64,000 nucleotides of DNA from Geminicoccaceae bacterium (GTDB lineage Bacteria > Pseudomonadota > Alphaproteobacteria > Geminicoccales > Geminicoccaceae), in contig JACKIN010000016.1 of the NCBI GenBank assembly GCA_020638495.1, positions 29,978-93,977 on the forward strand, read 5' to 3'. Below, one piece after another: positions 33,208-44,705 of the stretch. Each line of letters begins with the position of its first letter. Within the stretch, counting starts at the first letter, position 1. Position numbers and translations under genes: made by a program. The notes beneath the pieces are model-generated. The model made no database searches, was not told the origin of the DNA, and worked only from the letters and a program-made list of their open reading frames with translations.

Positions 33208-35298
33208 ATGGCCATTCAACTGAGAGCGACCACGGACCAGATGGTGCCCATGCTCTGGCGGGCCCTGCGCCAGAGCGACGTGCTGATGGCGCTCGGCGTC
33301 ATCGCCATCCTGGTCGTGCTCATCCTGCCCTTGCCGCCGGTCCTGCTCGACCTCCTGCTTGCCGTCTCGATCATGTTCTCGGTGCTGGTCCTCCTGACCT
33401 CGCTCTTCATCGAGAAGCCGCTCGACTTCAGCGCCTTTCCGACCGTGCTCCTGATCGCGACCATGCTCCGGCTGTCGCTCAACCTCGCCTCGACCCGGCT
33501 GATCCTCGCCAATGGCCACGAGGGACCGGATGCCGCGGGCGGCGTGATCGAGGCCTTCGGCGGCTTCATCATGTCGGGCAACTACGTCATCGGCATCATC
33601 GTCTTCGCCATCCTGGTGATCGTCAATTTCGTCGTCATCACCAAGGGCTCGGGGCGCATCGCCGAGGTCGCCGCCCGCTTCTCGCTCGACGCCATGCCGG
33701 GCAAGCAGATGGCGATCGACGCCGACCTCTCGGCCGGGCTGATCGACGAGGCCGCCGCCCGCTCGCGCCGGAAGGAGCTGGAGGAGGAGAGCGCCTTCTT
33801 CGGCGCCATGGACGGTGCCGCCAAGTTCGTCCGCGGCGACGCCATCGCCGGGCTCCTGATCACCTTCATCAACCTGCTCGCCGGCCTCGTCATCGGCGTC
33901 GGCCAGATGGGCATCAGCTTCGGCGAGGCGGCCGAGAGCTACACCATCCTCACCGTCGGCGACGGCCTCGTCTCGCAGATCCCCGCCCTCATCGTCTCGA
34001 CCGCCGCCGGCCTCCTGGTCTCCAAAGCCGGCGTCACCGGCCGGGCCGACAAGGCGCTGCTCAAGCAGATGGGCGCCTTCCCCAAGTCGCTCGGCGTCAC
34101 CAGCGGGCTCATGTTCGCGCTCGCCGTGCTGCCCGGCCTGCCGGTCCTGCCGTTTGTCATCATCGGTGGCGGCGCCGGCTGGCTCGCCTGGCGGTCGTCG
34201 CGCGCCGCGGTCGCCGCCGAGACGGCAGAGAACCTGCCCGAGCCTGCCCCGGCGCGGCCGCCGGAGGAGCCGATCGCCACCGCCCTGCAGATCGACCCCA
34301 TCCGCCTCGAGCTCGGCTACGGCCTCCTGCCGCTGATCAACGAGAGCGGTGCGGGGCGGCTCACCGAGCAGATCAAGGCCCTGCGCCGCCAGCTCGCCGG
34401 CGAGCTCGGCTTCGTCATGCCGTCGGTGCGCATCCAGGACAACATCCAGCTGCCGGCCAACACCTACGTCCTCAAGGTCAAGGAGATGGAGGCGGCGCGC
34501 GGCGACATCCGCCCCAACATGCTGCTCGTCATGCACCCGCAGGGTGCGGCGATCGAGCTGCCGGGCGAGGAGACGGTCGAGCCGACCTTCGGCCTCGCCG
34601 CCATGTGGGTCGGCCAGGGCCTGCGCGAGGAGGCGACCTTCAAGGGCCTGACCGTGGTCGACCCGGCGACGGTCGTCACCACCCACCTGACCGAGATCGT
34701 CAAGGACAACCTCGCCGAGATGCTGAGCTTCGCCGAGACGCAGAAGCTCCTGGCCGAGCTCGACGCGCAGTACCAGAAGCTGCTCGCCGACCTGGTCCCG
34801 CAGCGCCTCTCGACGGCCGGCATCCAGCGCGTGCTGCAGGGCCTCCTGGCCGAGCGGGTGTCGATCCGCGACCTGCCCTTGATCCTCGAGGCGATCAGCG
34901 AGGCCGTCCAGTTCACCCAGCACGCCGTCTTCATCATCGAGCATGTCCGCGCCCGGCTGGCCCGCCAGATCACCGGCTCGATCACCGGCCCCGGCGGCTA
35001 CGTGCCGCTGCTGACCCTCTCTCCGGTCTGGGAGCAGGCGTTCGGCGAGAGCCTCGTCGGTCAGGGCGAGGACCGCCAGCTCGCCATGTCGCCGAGCCAG
35101 CTCCAGGACTTCATCCGCGCGCTTCGGGATGCCTTCGAGGCGCAGGCGATGCGCGGCGAGCTGCCGGTCCTCGTCACCTCGCCGGCGATCCGGCCCTATG
35201 TCCGCTCGATCGTCGAGCGCTTCCGCCCGGCCACCGTCGTGCTGTCGCAGAACGAGATCCACCCCAAGGCCAAGCTGCGCACGCTGGGGCAGGTCTGA
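33208..35298 (+). CDS. flhA: Flagellar export apparatus protein FlhA
   Basis: A 696-residue FlhA, the ring of the flagellar type III export machine. About eight transmembrane helices occupy residues 20-320. The cytoplasmic loop contains the FHIPEP-type signature region RFSLDAMPGKQMAIDADLSAGLIDEAAARSRR (recognised by R-F-x-L-D-x-M-P-G-K-Q-M-x-I-D-A-D). The large C-terminal domain (about 345-690) has LGYGLLPLINE and VRIQDNIQLP. Length is canonical. It lies 22 bases after flbD and 3 bases before flhF. Confidence 0.97.
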   Translation: MAIQLRATTDQMVPMLWRALRQSDVLMALGVIAILVVLILPLPPVLLDLLLAVSIMFSVLVLLTSLFIEKPLDFSAFPTVLLIATMLRLSLNLASTRLILANGHEGPDAAGGVIEAFGGFIMSGNYVIGIIVFAILVIVNFVVITKGSGRIAEVAARFSLDAMPGKQMAIDADLSAGLIDEAAARSRRKELEEESAFFGAMDGAAKFVRGDAIAGLLITFINLLAGLVIGVGQMGISFGEAAESYTILTVGDGLVSQIPALIVSTAAGLLVSKAGVTGRADKALLKQMGAFPKSLGVTSGLMFALAVLPGLPVLPFVIIGGGAGWLAWRSSRAAVAAETAENLPEPAPARPPEEPIATALQIDPIRLELGYGLLPLINESGAGRLTEQIKALRRQLAGELGFVMPSVRIQDNIQLPANTYVLKVKEMEAARGDIRPNMLLVMHPQGAAIELPGEETVEPTFGLAAMWVGQGLREEATFKGLTVVDPATVVTTHLTEIVKDNLAEMLSFAETQKLLAELDAQYQKLLADLVPQRLSTAGIQRVLQGLLAERVSIRDLPLILEAISEAVQFTQHAVFIIEHVRARLARQITGSITGPGGYVPLLTLSPVWEQAFGESLVGQGEDRQLAMSPSQLQDFIRALRDAFEAQAMRGELPVLVTSPAIRPYVRSIVERFRPATVVLSQNEIHPKAKLRTLGQV

Positions 35299-35301
35299 GC
35301 C

Positions 35302-36249
35302 ATGCGCCTGCGGGTATTCGAGGGGCGGACGGTGCAGGAGGCCATGGCGCAGCTGCGTCGCGCCATGGGCGATGACGCGGTGATCCTGGCGACCGAGGAG
35401 GGGGCCGGGGTCGTGCGCCTCACCGCGGCCCGGGACAAGGGTCCTGACGATCTCGCCGACATCCTGACCGCCGGCACCTCGCTCGAGGTGATCGAGCGGC
35501 TCGCGGTCGTGCTGCGCGGCCACCGGGTCGCCGCGGCGCTGATCGAGCGGATCTGCGTCGCCGCCCGCGAGAGCGGCTCGAGGGACGCCGAGGAGGTGCT
35601 CGCCTTCGCGCTCGCCGCCCATTGCCGCTTCGCCGCCATCGGCCACCCGCCCGGCCGGCTGGCCGGCCGGCCGCTGGTGGTGGCGGGAGCACCCGGCGTC
35701 GGCAAGACCGTCATGGTGGCGCGGCTGGCGGCGGCCGCCCGGCTCGCCGGCCGGCCGGTCCGCGTCGCCAGCACCGACCGTGCCCGCCGTGGCGGCGCGG
35801 CCCAGCTCGAGGCCCTGCTCGGCGCCATGGGGGTCGAGCTCGAGGGCCTGCCCGCGGCCCCGGCCGCTGTCGACCCGGCTTGCCTGCTGCTGGTCGATAC
35901 CGAGGCCGCCCATCCGCTCCGCCCCGATGCGCTGGCGGGCGCAGCCGGGGTGGCGCAGCAACTGGGTGCCGAGCTGCTGCCGGTCTTCGCGGCCGAGACT
36001 TGTGCCTTGGAAGCGCACGATCAGGCGCTCGCCTGGCGGGCGCTGGGGGCGACGCGCCATCTCGTCGCCCGGCTCGACACGGTGCGCCGGCTCGGCCTTC
36101 TCCTCTCCGTCGCCGATGCCGGGCTGGCCTGCGCCGGGGCCGGCATCTCGCCCTTCGTCGGCGAGCCCCTGAAGCCTCTCACGGCCGCCAACCTCGCGCG
36201 GCTGCTCCTGCATCGCGCCGCCTCGTTCGTCCAGGAGGGCTCGGCATGA
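35302..36249 (+). CDS. flhF: FlhF-like SRP-family GTPase, G motifs degenerate
   Basis: A 315-residue protein in the flhF position, before flhG. The start MRLRVFEGRTVQEAMAQLRRAMGDDAVILAT is the FlhF N-terminal signature (recognised as M-(K/R)-(L/V)-x-x-F-x-G-x-x-x-x-E-A-M). The P-loop GAPGVGKT near residue 132 is intact. The DTAGR element of SRP GTPases reads DTEAAHP and the TKxD element reads ARLD, so nucleotide specificity or hydrolysis may be altered. FlhF normally sets the site and number of flagella together with FlhG. It is shorter than many FlhF proteins. The stop overlaps flhG as ATGA. Confidence 0.8.
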   Translation: MRLRVFEGRTVQEAMAQLRRAMGDDAVILATEEGAGVVRLTAARDKGPDDLADILTAGTSLEVIERLAVVLRGHRVAAALIERICVAARESGSRDAEEVLAFALAAHCRFAAIGHPPGRLAGRPLVVAGAPGVGKTVMVARLAAAARLAGRPVRVASTDRARRGGAAQLEALLGAMGVELEGLPAAPAAVDPACLLLVDTEAAHPLRPDALAGAAGVAQQLGAELLPVFAAETCALEAHDQALAWRALGATRHLVARLDTVRRLGLLLSVADAGLACAGAGISPFVGEPLKPLTAANLARLLLHRAASFVQEGSA

Positions 36250-36995
36250 CCGGCCTCACCGTGCTGGCCTCCGGCAAGGGCGGGGTCGGCAAGACCTTCC
36301 TCGCGGTCTCGCTGGCCCATGCGCTCACCCATCTGGGGCGTCGCGTGCTCTTGGTCGACGCCGATCTCGGCCTCGCCAATATCGACGTGCAGCTCGGCTT
36401 CGACGAGCCGATCGGCCTCGGCCGGGCGATCGCCGGCGGGCTCGATCCGGGGGCGCTGGTCCAGGACCGGGGAGGCGGCCTCTCGACCCTCACCGGCGCC
36501 GGCACCGGCCAGAGCCTCGACGGCCTCGCCACCGCCCGGCTGGAGGAGGCGGTCGAGCGGCTTGCCGCCCTGGCCACGAGCTTCGACGAGGTGCTGGTCG
36601 ACCTGCCGAGCGGCCTCGATCGCGTCGGCCCCGCCTTCATCGGCAGGGCCAGGCGGCTGCTCCTCGTCGGCAGCAACGAGCCGACCTCGCTCACCGACAA
36701 TTACGCCTTGGTCAAGCTGACCCGGGGTGCAGCGCCCCGGCCCCTCTTCGTCGCCAACGCGGTGGCCGATGCGGCGGAAGGGCGGGTGGCGCACGCCGCC
36801 CTGGCCCGGGCCTGCCGCCATTTTCTCGATCTCGACTGCGTCTATCTCGGTGCCGTGCGCCACGACCGCCGGGTGCCCGAGGCGATCCGTCGGCAGATGC
36901 CGCTCTGCCTTCGCTCGCCGCAGGCGCCGGCCGCCGCCGACATCGCCGTCCTGGCGAGCCGTCTCAGCGCCGAGCCGACCGCTCCAGCTCGGTGA
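36246..36995 (+). CDS. flhG: MinD-like ATPase FlhG (FleN), flagellar number control
   Basis: A 249-residue ParA/MinD-family ATPase. The deviant Walker A is KGGVGKT near residues 11-17, followed by VLLVDADLGLANIDVQLG (A' box) and VLVDLPSGLDR (Walker B), in which the common glycine-rich ending is replaced by PSG. FlhG limits flagellar number and antagonises FlhF. No amphipathic membrane-targeting helix is obvious at the C-terminus (RLSAEPTAPAR). Both ends overlap neighbours (ATGA with flhF, GTGA with the next gene), so it is strictly co-translated. Confidence 0.9.
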   Translation: MTGLTVLASGKGGVGKTFLAVSLAHALTHLGRRVLLVDADLGLANIDVQLGFDEPIGLGRAIAGGLDPGALVQDRGGGLSTLTGAGTGQSLDGLATARLEEAVERLAALATSFDEVLVDLPSGLDRVGPAFIGRARRLLLVGSNEPTSLTDNYALVKLTRGAAPRPLFVANAVADAAEGRVAHAALARACRHFLDLDCVYLGAVRHDRRVPEAIRRQMPLCLRSPQAPAAADIAVLASRLSAEPTAPAR

Positions 36996-37936
36996 GCACG
37001 GTCGGCCCCGCCGCCGGCCCCCCGGTACTGCCGGCAGCCGGCACCGGCGCCGGTGGTGTGGGCCGGCCGACCGCCGGGCACCAGACGCCCACGGGTGCCG
37101 GGGCGCCTGTGCCGACCAGCCCCGCCACGCTGCGCGCCCCCGGCCCCTGGCTGCCCGCCACCCTGCTGCCGGCCGGTGCTGCCAGCTCGGGCCTTGCGGT
37201 CGAGCTGCGGCTCGCCACGTCGCCCGCGACGGCCGGAGCACTCCTCGGACGGGTCGCCGCCGGCGGCAGCGCGCTGGCGCTGGACCAGGGCGGCCATCTT
37301 CTGGCGATGACCCTGCGGCTCGGTGACCTGCCCGAGGGTGCCCGACTGCCGATCGAGCTGCGATCACCGGCCACCGGTGCAACCGTTGCCGATCGGGCCG
37401 GCCTCGAGCGGCTGGTGCGCTCGACCGCCGAACCGCCCCCGCCGGCGGTGTCGGGAGCAGGGCTCGCGGCGCGGCTCCTGGGCGAATGGCGCCGAACCCG
37501 AACTGACGGGCGGCTCGATCCGCCAGCCGAGGCGACCGCCCGGCCAGCTGCCGCGGCCGATGGCACGGGCGGCTGGCGGAGCCTCTTCGATCTCGCCGGC
37601 GCCGGATCGCTGCCGGTCGCACCCGTGCTGCTCTGGCAGCACCGGCCGGAACGCGAGGGCCGCCCCGAGGAGCCCGGGGTTGAGCATCTTCGCCTCGTCG
37701 TCGAGCTCAGCCGGCTCGGTCGGGTCTCGATCGACCTGCGCGTCGATGCCCATGCACTCGCCACGTCGGTCACCAGCGCAGAGCCGCTCGACGCCGAGCT
37801 GCGCGCCGGCATCGGCGACGTCTACGCCGCGGCGGTGGAGCTCGCCGGGCGCTCGGGCAGCCTCGCCTTTCGCGTCGCACCATCCGCTGCGGCCGTGGCG
37901 CCGCACGCCGGCCCGATGGACGACCTCACCGTCTGA
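36992..37936 (+). CDS. FliK-C-terminal-like protein, function unknown
   Basis: A 314-residue protein with GTG start in a GTGA overlap with flhG. The first 60 residues are Pro/Gly/Ala-rich and disordered; a middle region resembles a small beta domain (ALLGRVAAGGSALALDQGGHLLAMTL). The C-terminal part (about 228-300: HLRLVVELSRLGRVSIDLRVDAHAL and later AAVELAGRSGSLAFRV) has the pattern of the FliK core, in which L-x-P-x-x-L-G-x-V is reduced to LSRLGRV. It may be a second hook- or rod-length factor or a flagellar regulator. No close named family comes to mind, so the assignment is structural guesswork from sequence and context. Confidence 0.6.
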   Translation: MSTVGPAAGPPVLPAAGTGAGGVGRPTAGHQTPTGAGAPVPTSPATLRAPGPWLPATLLPAGAASSGLAVELRLATSPATAGALLGRVAAGGSALALDQGGHLLAMTLRLGDLPEGARLPIELRSPATGATVADRAGLERLVRSTAEPPPPAVSGAGLAARLLGEWRRTRTDGRLDPPAEATARPAAAADGTGGWRSLFDLAGAGSLPVAPVLLWQHRPEREGRPEEPGVEHLRLVVELSRLGRVSIDLRVDAHALATSVTSAEPLDAELRAGIGDVYAAAVELAGRSGSLAFRVAPSAAAVAPHAGPMDDLTV

Positions 37937-38042
37937 GGTCGAGGCCGCGACCACGGGTTTGTTGCAGCGCAGCGTCATCCCCACTAGCTTCTGCGCCGCT
38001 TCATCCCCGCGCACCCTTGGCCCGAGCATCCCTGGAGCGTTC

Positions 38043-39197
38043 ATGCAGCGTCCCGAGGCCCGCCCTCTCAATCCCTGCTTCGGCTCGGGCCCGACCGCCA
38101 AGCGGCCGGGCTGGTCGATCGACGTGCTGCGGCCGGCCCTGGTCGCCCGCTCGCACCGCTCGGCCGCCGCCAAGGCCCGGCTGGCTGCGGTCATCGACCG
38201 GAGCAAGGCGATCCTCGGCATGCCGGCGGACTACCGCCTCGGCATCGTCCCCGCCTCCGACACCGGCGCCTTCGAGATGGCGATGTGGTCGCTGCTGGGG
38301 GCGCGGGGCGTCGATGTCGTGGCCTTCGAGAGCTTCGGCGCCGGCTGGCTCGCCGATGCGACGGGGGAGCTCCGGCTCGAGGATCTGCGCCGCTTCGAGG
38401 CCGACTACGGTGCCCTGCCGGACCTCGCCGGCACCTCGCCCGAGCGCGACATCGTCTTCACCTGGAACGGCACGACCTCGGGCGTGGTCGTGCCGGACGG
38501 GGACTGGATCGCCGCCGACCGGAGCGGGCTCACGCTCTGCGACGCCACCTCGGCGGTCTTCGCCATGCAGCTCCCCTGGGAGAAGCTCGATGTCGTCACC
38601 TGGTCCTGGCAGAAGGTGCTGGGCGGCGAGGCGCAGCACGGCATGCTGGCGCTGAGCCCGCGCGCCGTCGAGCGGCTGCAGGGCTGGACCCCGCCATGGC
38701 CGATGCCCAAGCTCTTCCGCCTCGCCAAGGGCGGCAAGCTGGCCGAGGGCGTCTTCCGGGGTGAGACCATCAACACGCCCTCCATGCTGGCCGTCGAGGA
38801 CGTCCTCGACGCGCTCGCCTGGGCCGAAGGGCAGGGCGGGCTCGATGGCCTGATCGCCCGCTCCAGGGCCAATCTCGCCGCCGTCGCCAAATGGGTCGAA
38901 GGCTCCGCCTGGGCCGGCTTCCTCGCCACAGACGCTGCCGTCCGCTCCTCCACCTCGATCTGCCTGAAGATCACCGATCCCGGAATCGCCCGGCGGACGC
39001 CGGCCGAGCAGAACGCCTTCGTCAAGGCGATGGTGAAGCGGCTCGAGGACGAGGGTGTGGCCTTCGACATCGCCGGCTACCGCGACGCCCCGCCGGGCCT
39101 TCGCCTCTGGGGCGGGGCCACGGTCGAGACATGCGATATCGAGCGGCTGCTGCCCTGGCTCGACTGGGCCTTCGCCGAAGCCAAAGCGGCGGCCTGA
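38043..39197 (+). CDS. serC: Phosphoserine aminotransferase SerC
   Basis: A 384-residue PLP enzyme that converts 3-phosphohydroxypyruvate and glutamate to phosphoserine, the second step of serine synthesis. It begins with NPCFGSGPTAKRPG and has GIVPASDTGAFEMAMWSLLG (PLP phosphate region), CDATSAVFAM (Asp binding the pyridine) and WSWQKVLGGEAQHGM with the Schiff-base Lys. This is the alphaproteobacterial/archaeal-type SerC. GGAG lies 6 bases before the ATG. serA follows 43 bases later; serB is 19 kb downstream, so all three serine genes are in the window. The 106 bases upstream separate it from the flagellar operon and probably carry its promoter. Confidence 0.93.
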   Translation: MQRPEARPLNPCFGSGPTAKRPGWSIDVLRPALVARSHRSAAAKARLAAVIDRSKAILGMPADYRLGIVPASDTGAFEMAMWSLLGARGVDVVAFESFGAGWLADATGELRLEDLRRFEADYGALPDLAGTSPERDIVFTWNGTTSGVVVPDGDWIAADRSGLTLCDATSAVFAMQLPWEKLDVVTWSWQKVLGGEAQHGMLALSPRAVERLQGWTPPWPMPKLFRLAKGGKLAEGVFRGETINTPSMLAVEDVLDALAWAEGQGGLDGLIARSRANLAAVAKWVEGSAWAGFLATDAAVRSSTSICLKITDPGIARRTPAEQNAFVKAMVKRLEDEGVAFDIAGYRDAPPGLRLWGGATVETCDIERLLPWLDWAFAEAKAAA

Positions 39198-39240
39198 AGT
39201 CGCCGCTCCCCATGCCACTTCCCACTGACGGATTGTCCCC

Positions 39241-40798
39241 ATGCCCCGCGTGCTGATCGCCGACAAGCTCAGCCCCGCCGCCGTCGCCATCTTCGCCGAG
39301 CGCGGCATCGAGGCCGATGTGAAGACCGGCCTCGATCCGGCGGAGCTCGCCGGCATCATCGGCGGCTACGACGGCCTCGCCATCCGCTCCTCGACCAGGG
39401 TGACAGCCGATCTCCTGGCCGCCGCCACGCGCCTCAAGGTGGTCGGCCGGGCCGGCATCGGGGTCGACAATGTCGATGTCGATGCCGCCACCGAGCATGG
39501 CGTCGTCGTCATGAACACGCCCTTCGGCAACTCGGTCACCACGGCCGAGCACGCCATCGCCATGCTGCTCGCCACCGCCCGGCAGCTCCCCGCTGCCGAC
39601 CGCTCGACCCGCGCCGGCAAGTGGGAGAAGTCGCGCTTCGTCGGCGTCGAGCTGGCGTCGAAGACGCTCGGCATCATCGGCTGCGGCAATATCGGCTCGA
39701 TCGTCGCCAACCGGGCGCAGGGGCTGAAGATGCGGGTTATCGCCTTCGACCCCTTCCTCTCGGCCGAGCGGGCCCGCGACCTGGGCATCGAGAAGGTCGA
39801 CCTCGACGAGCTGCTCGAGCGCGCCGACTTCATCTCGCTGCACACGCCCTTGACGGAGCAGACGAGAAACATCCTGAGCGCGGAGAGCCTCGCCCGCACG
39901 AGAAAAGGCGTGCGCATCGTCAACTGCGCGCGCGGCGGCCTCGTCGACGAGGCGGCGCTCGCGGCGCTGATCGAGAGCGGCCACGTCGCCGGCGCGGCGC
40001 TCGACGTGTTCGCCACCGAGCCGGCCAGGGAATCGCCGCTCTTCGCCCTCGATGACGTGGTCGTCACCCCGCATCTCGGGGCCTCGACCGCCGAGGCGCA
40101 GGAGAAGGTGGCGCTCGAGATCGCCGAGCAGATGAGCGACTATCTGCTCAAGGGGGCCATCGTCAACGCGCTGAACATGCCCTCGGTGACCGCCGAGGAG
40201 GCGCCGCGCCTCAAGCCCTACATGCTGCTCGCCGAGCAGCTCGGCTCGTTCGCCGGGCAGCTCACCGAGACCGGGCTCGAGGGGGTGACCATCCGCTATG
40301 CCGGCGAGGTGGCGCGCCTGAACACCCGCCCGCTCACCCAGATGATCCTCAAGGGCCTCCTGAGCCCGCTCCTCGCCAGCGTCAACATGGTGAACGCGCC
40401 GGCGGTCGCGCGCTCGCGCGACATCGGCGTCACCACGGTCGAGACCGAGGACCTCGAAGGCTACCAGACGCTGATCGCCGTCGAGGTCGAGACCGAGCGC
40501 GGCCGGCGCGAGGTCTGCGGCACGCTGATCCACGACGGCCGGCCCCGGGTCGTCCGGATCCGCGGCATCGAGATCGAGGCCCGGCTCGCCGACCACATGC
40601 TCTATCTGCGCAACAGCGACACGCCCGGCTTCATCGGAGCGCTCGGCGGCCTGCTCGGCGATGCCGGGGTCAACATCGCCACCTTCCATCTCGGCCGCGA
40701 CCGGCCGGGCGGCGACGCCATCGCCATGCTCGAGGTCGACGGCCCCGTGCCCGAGGCCGTGCTGCGCCGGATCCGGGCCCTGCCGCAGGTGCTGCAGG

Positions 40799-40818
<20 letters not shown>
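39241..40818 (+). CDS. serA: D-3-phosphoglycerate dehydrogenase SerA
   Basis: A 525-residue long-form enzyme, the first step of serine synthesis. The N-terminal substrate/NAD part has GRAGIGVDNVD, GIIGCGNIGSIVANRA (NAD-binding glycines), NCARGGLVDEAAL and HLGASTAEAQEKVA with the catalytic His; an intervening domain (about 315-450) and a terminal ACT domain (LYLRNSDTPGFIGALGGLLGDAGVNIA at about 455-480) follow. The ACT domain is the site of serine feedback in long-form enzymes. It follows serC in the same direction. Its last 20 bases overlap the end of the convergent recQ gene. Confidence 0.95.
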
Positions 40819-42658
<1,840 letters not shown>

Positions 42659-42760
42659 GGCTCTCCTAGCGAACCACAGGGCATCCGCCAAGCTGGCACG
42701 CCAGGGCGGTTTGCCCTAAAGGGCTCTGGTTCGTGGAACGATCGTGGGGGCGGCAGCCAA

Positions 42761-44068
42761 ATGACCAACGTAGCGGTGGTCGGCTCGCAATGGGGCGACG
42801 AGGGCAAGGGCAAGATCGTCGACTGGCTCAGCGAGCGCGCCGACGTCGTCGTGCGCTTCCAGGGTGGGCACAATGCCGGCCACACGCTGGTCGTGGGCGG
42901 CGTGACCTACAAGCTCAGCCTGCTGCCGTCCGGCGTGGTGCGCAAGGGCAAGCTCTCGATCATCGGCAACGGCGTCGTCGTCGATCCCTGGGCGCTGCTC
43001 GAGGAGATCGAGCGCCTGCGCCAGCAAGGGGTGGCCATCGGCTCCGAGACCCTGCGCGTCGCCGAGAACGCGACCCTCATCCTGCCCTTCCACGGCGAGC
43101 TCGACCGGGCCCGCGAGGAGGCGCGCGACAAGGCCAATAGCGGTGGCGGCAAGATCGGCACGACCGGCCGCGGCATCGGCCCGGCCTACGAGGACAAGGT
43201 GGCGCGCCGCGCGATCCGCGTCTGCGACCTCGCCGACGAGGCGGTGCTCGAGCAGAAGCTGGCGGAGCTCCTCCTGCACCACAACGCGCTGCGCCGCGGC
43301 TTCGGCGTCGACGAGATTGACGGTGCCGCCCTGCTCGCCCGCCTGCGGCAGCTCGCGCCTTTGCTGCTGCCCTTCGCCGAGCCCGTGTGGCTTCGCCTCT
43401 CGGAGCTGCGTCGCGCCGGCCGCCGCATCCTCTTCGAAGGTGCCCAGGGTGCGATGCTCGACGTCGACCACGGCACCTATCCCTACGTCACCTCGTCCAA
43501 CACCACGGCCGGCATGGCCGCCACCGGCTCCGGCGTCGGCCCCGACACGGTGGGCTACGTGCTCGGCATCACCAAGGCCTACACGACGCGCGTCGGCTCC
43601 GGGCCGTTCCCGACCGAGCTCTTCGACGCCGATGGCGACACGCTCGGCGAGCGCGGCCGCGAGTTCGGCACGGTCACCGGCAGGAAGCGGCGCTGCGGCT
43701 GGTTCGACGCGGTGCTGGTCCGCCAGGCGGTCAAGACCGGCGGCATCCGTGGCCTGGCGCTCACCAAGCTCGACGTGCTCGACGGCTTCGAGCGGCTGAA
43801 GATCTGCACCGCCTACAACCTCAACGGCCAGACCCTGCACCATTTGCCGGCCGGCATGGCGGCGCAGGCGGCGGTCAGGCCGATCTACGAGGAGATCGAG
43901 GGCTGGTCGGAGAGCACCGCCGGGGCCAGGAGCTTCGTCGACCTGCCGGCCCAGGCGATCAAGTACGTCAAGCGCCTCGAGGAGCTGGTCGAGGCGCCGG
44001 TGGCGCTGCTCTCGACCAGCCCGGCGCGCGACGACACCATCCTGGTGACCGACCCCTTCGCCGACTGA
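42761..44068 (+). CDS. purA: Adenylosuccinate synthetase PurA
   Basis: A 435-residue enzyme joining IMP and aspartate with GTP, the first committed step to AMP. GSQWGDEGKGKIVDWL (GTP P-loop and catalytic Asp) at residues 8-23, GGHNAGHT with the catalytic His, GTTGRGIGPAYEDK, FEGAQGAMLDVDHGTYPYVTSSNT and TKLDVLDG (base recognition) are all intact. Length is normal. The 70-base space to recQ, which reads away, should hold its promoter; GGGGGCGGCAGCCAA precedes the ATG. Purine genes do not follow, so the gene is probably single. Confidence 0.97.
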   Translation: MTNVAVVGSQWGDEGKGKIVDWLSERADVVVRFQGGHNAGHTLVVGGVTYKLSLLPSGVVRKGKLSIIGNGVVVDPWALLEEIERLRQQGVAIGSETLRVAENATLILPFHGELDRAREEARDKANSGGGKIGTTGRGIGPAYEDKVARRAIRVCDLADEAVLEQKLAELLLHHNALRRGFGVDEIDGAALLARLRQLAPLLLPFAEPVWLRLSELRRAGRRILFEGAQGAMLDVDHGTYPYVTSSNTTAGMAATGSGVGPDTVGYVLGITKAYTTRVGSGPFPTELFDADGDTLGERGREFGTVTGRKRRCGWFDAVLVRQAVKTGGIRGLALTKLDVLDGFERLKICTAYNLNGQTLHHLPAGMAAQAAVRPIYEEIEGWSESTAGARSFVDLPAQAIKYVKRLEELVEAPVALLSTSPARDDTILVTDPFAD

Positions 44069-44213
44069 GCGCCGGCCTCCGGGCGCAGCAATTCCGCCAC
44101 AGTCGGAGCGGCTTCGCCGGGCGGCGAGGCGCCGGCGCTTGCCTGCCGGAACGAAACTCTGAGACTATTCGACCAGCTTGTTGTTTGCCTTATGGTTTAT
44201 AAGGAGGCTGGTC

Positions 44214-44690
44214 ATGATCAGCCGTGCCGGTCAGGATCCGCAAGTCGCTTTTCGCGCCGGGCTCGCCCATGCGGCGACACCGGGCAATGCCGGGCCGGGC
44301 GAGCGCCTGGTGCTGCGGATGCAGCGCCTGCCGGGGCTGGTCGAGCCGGGTGCCGCCTTCGAGGTCGGCCGGGCGCTGCGCGCCATCGCCCGGCTCTTCG
44401 ATCGGGCCGCGGCACCCGTCGTCATGGTCGAGCAGTTCCGTGACAATCTCGTCGGCGCCGCCATCGCCCAGCGTGGCCGGCTCGAGCGCAACGGCCGCTG
44501 CCGGCGCGGCTGGAACCTGCAGGACACGATCGAGATGTTCGTCGAGATGTACGAGCGCCTGCTCGGCCAGTCGGCCACCGGCTATGCGGAAATCCGCGGC
44601 TACGTGTTCCGGGCCGCGGCCGGCCCGGCGCCCCTGATGCCGCTGCCGGCATCGCGCGTGCCGCCCCGCTTCTTCCGCCGCGCCGCCTGA
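44214..44690 (+). CDS. Hypothetical protein (158 residues)
   Basis: I do not recognise this protein. ATG at 44214 was chosen because a perfect AAGGAGG lies 6 bases before; the frame is open further but without such a site. The region 44140-44205 upstream is AT-rich for this genome and has TATGGT and TATAAG hexamers, so an independent promoter is likely. The sequence has a helical middle part (ALRAIARLFDRAAAPVVMVEQFRDNL) and a conserved-looking block GWNLQDTIEMFVEMYERLLGQ, then a basic Pro-rich tail. No signal peptide or membrane helix is seen. It is isolated between purA and a convergent CoA-enzyme gene, so context does not help. Confidence 0.6.
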   Translation: MISRAGQDPQVAFRAGLAHAATPGNAGPGERLVLRMQRLPGLVEPGAAFEVGRALRAIARLFDRAAAPVVMVEQFRDNLVGAAIAQRGRLERNGRCRRGWNLQDTIEMFVEMYERLLGQSATGYAEIRGYVFRAAAGPAPLMPLPASRVPPRFFRRAA

Positions 44691-44705
44691 CAGCGACTGC
44701 CGCCC

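Noticed and set aside
44069..44110. Short inverted repeat after purA
   Set aside because: Only about 5 bp of stem with an 8-base loop and no T-run; not supported as a terminator.
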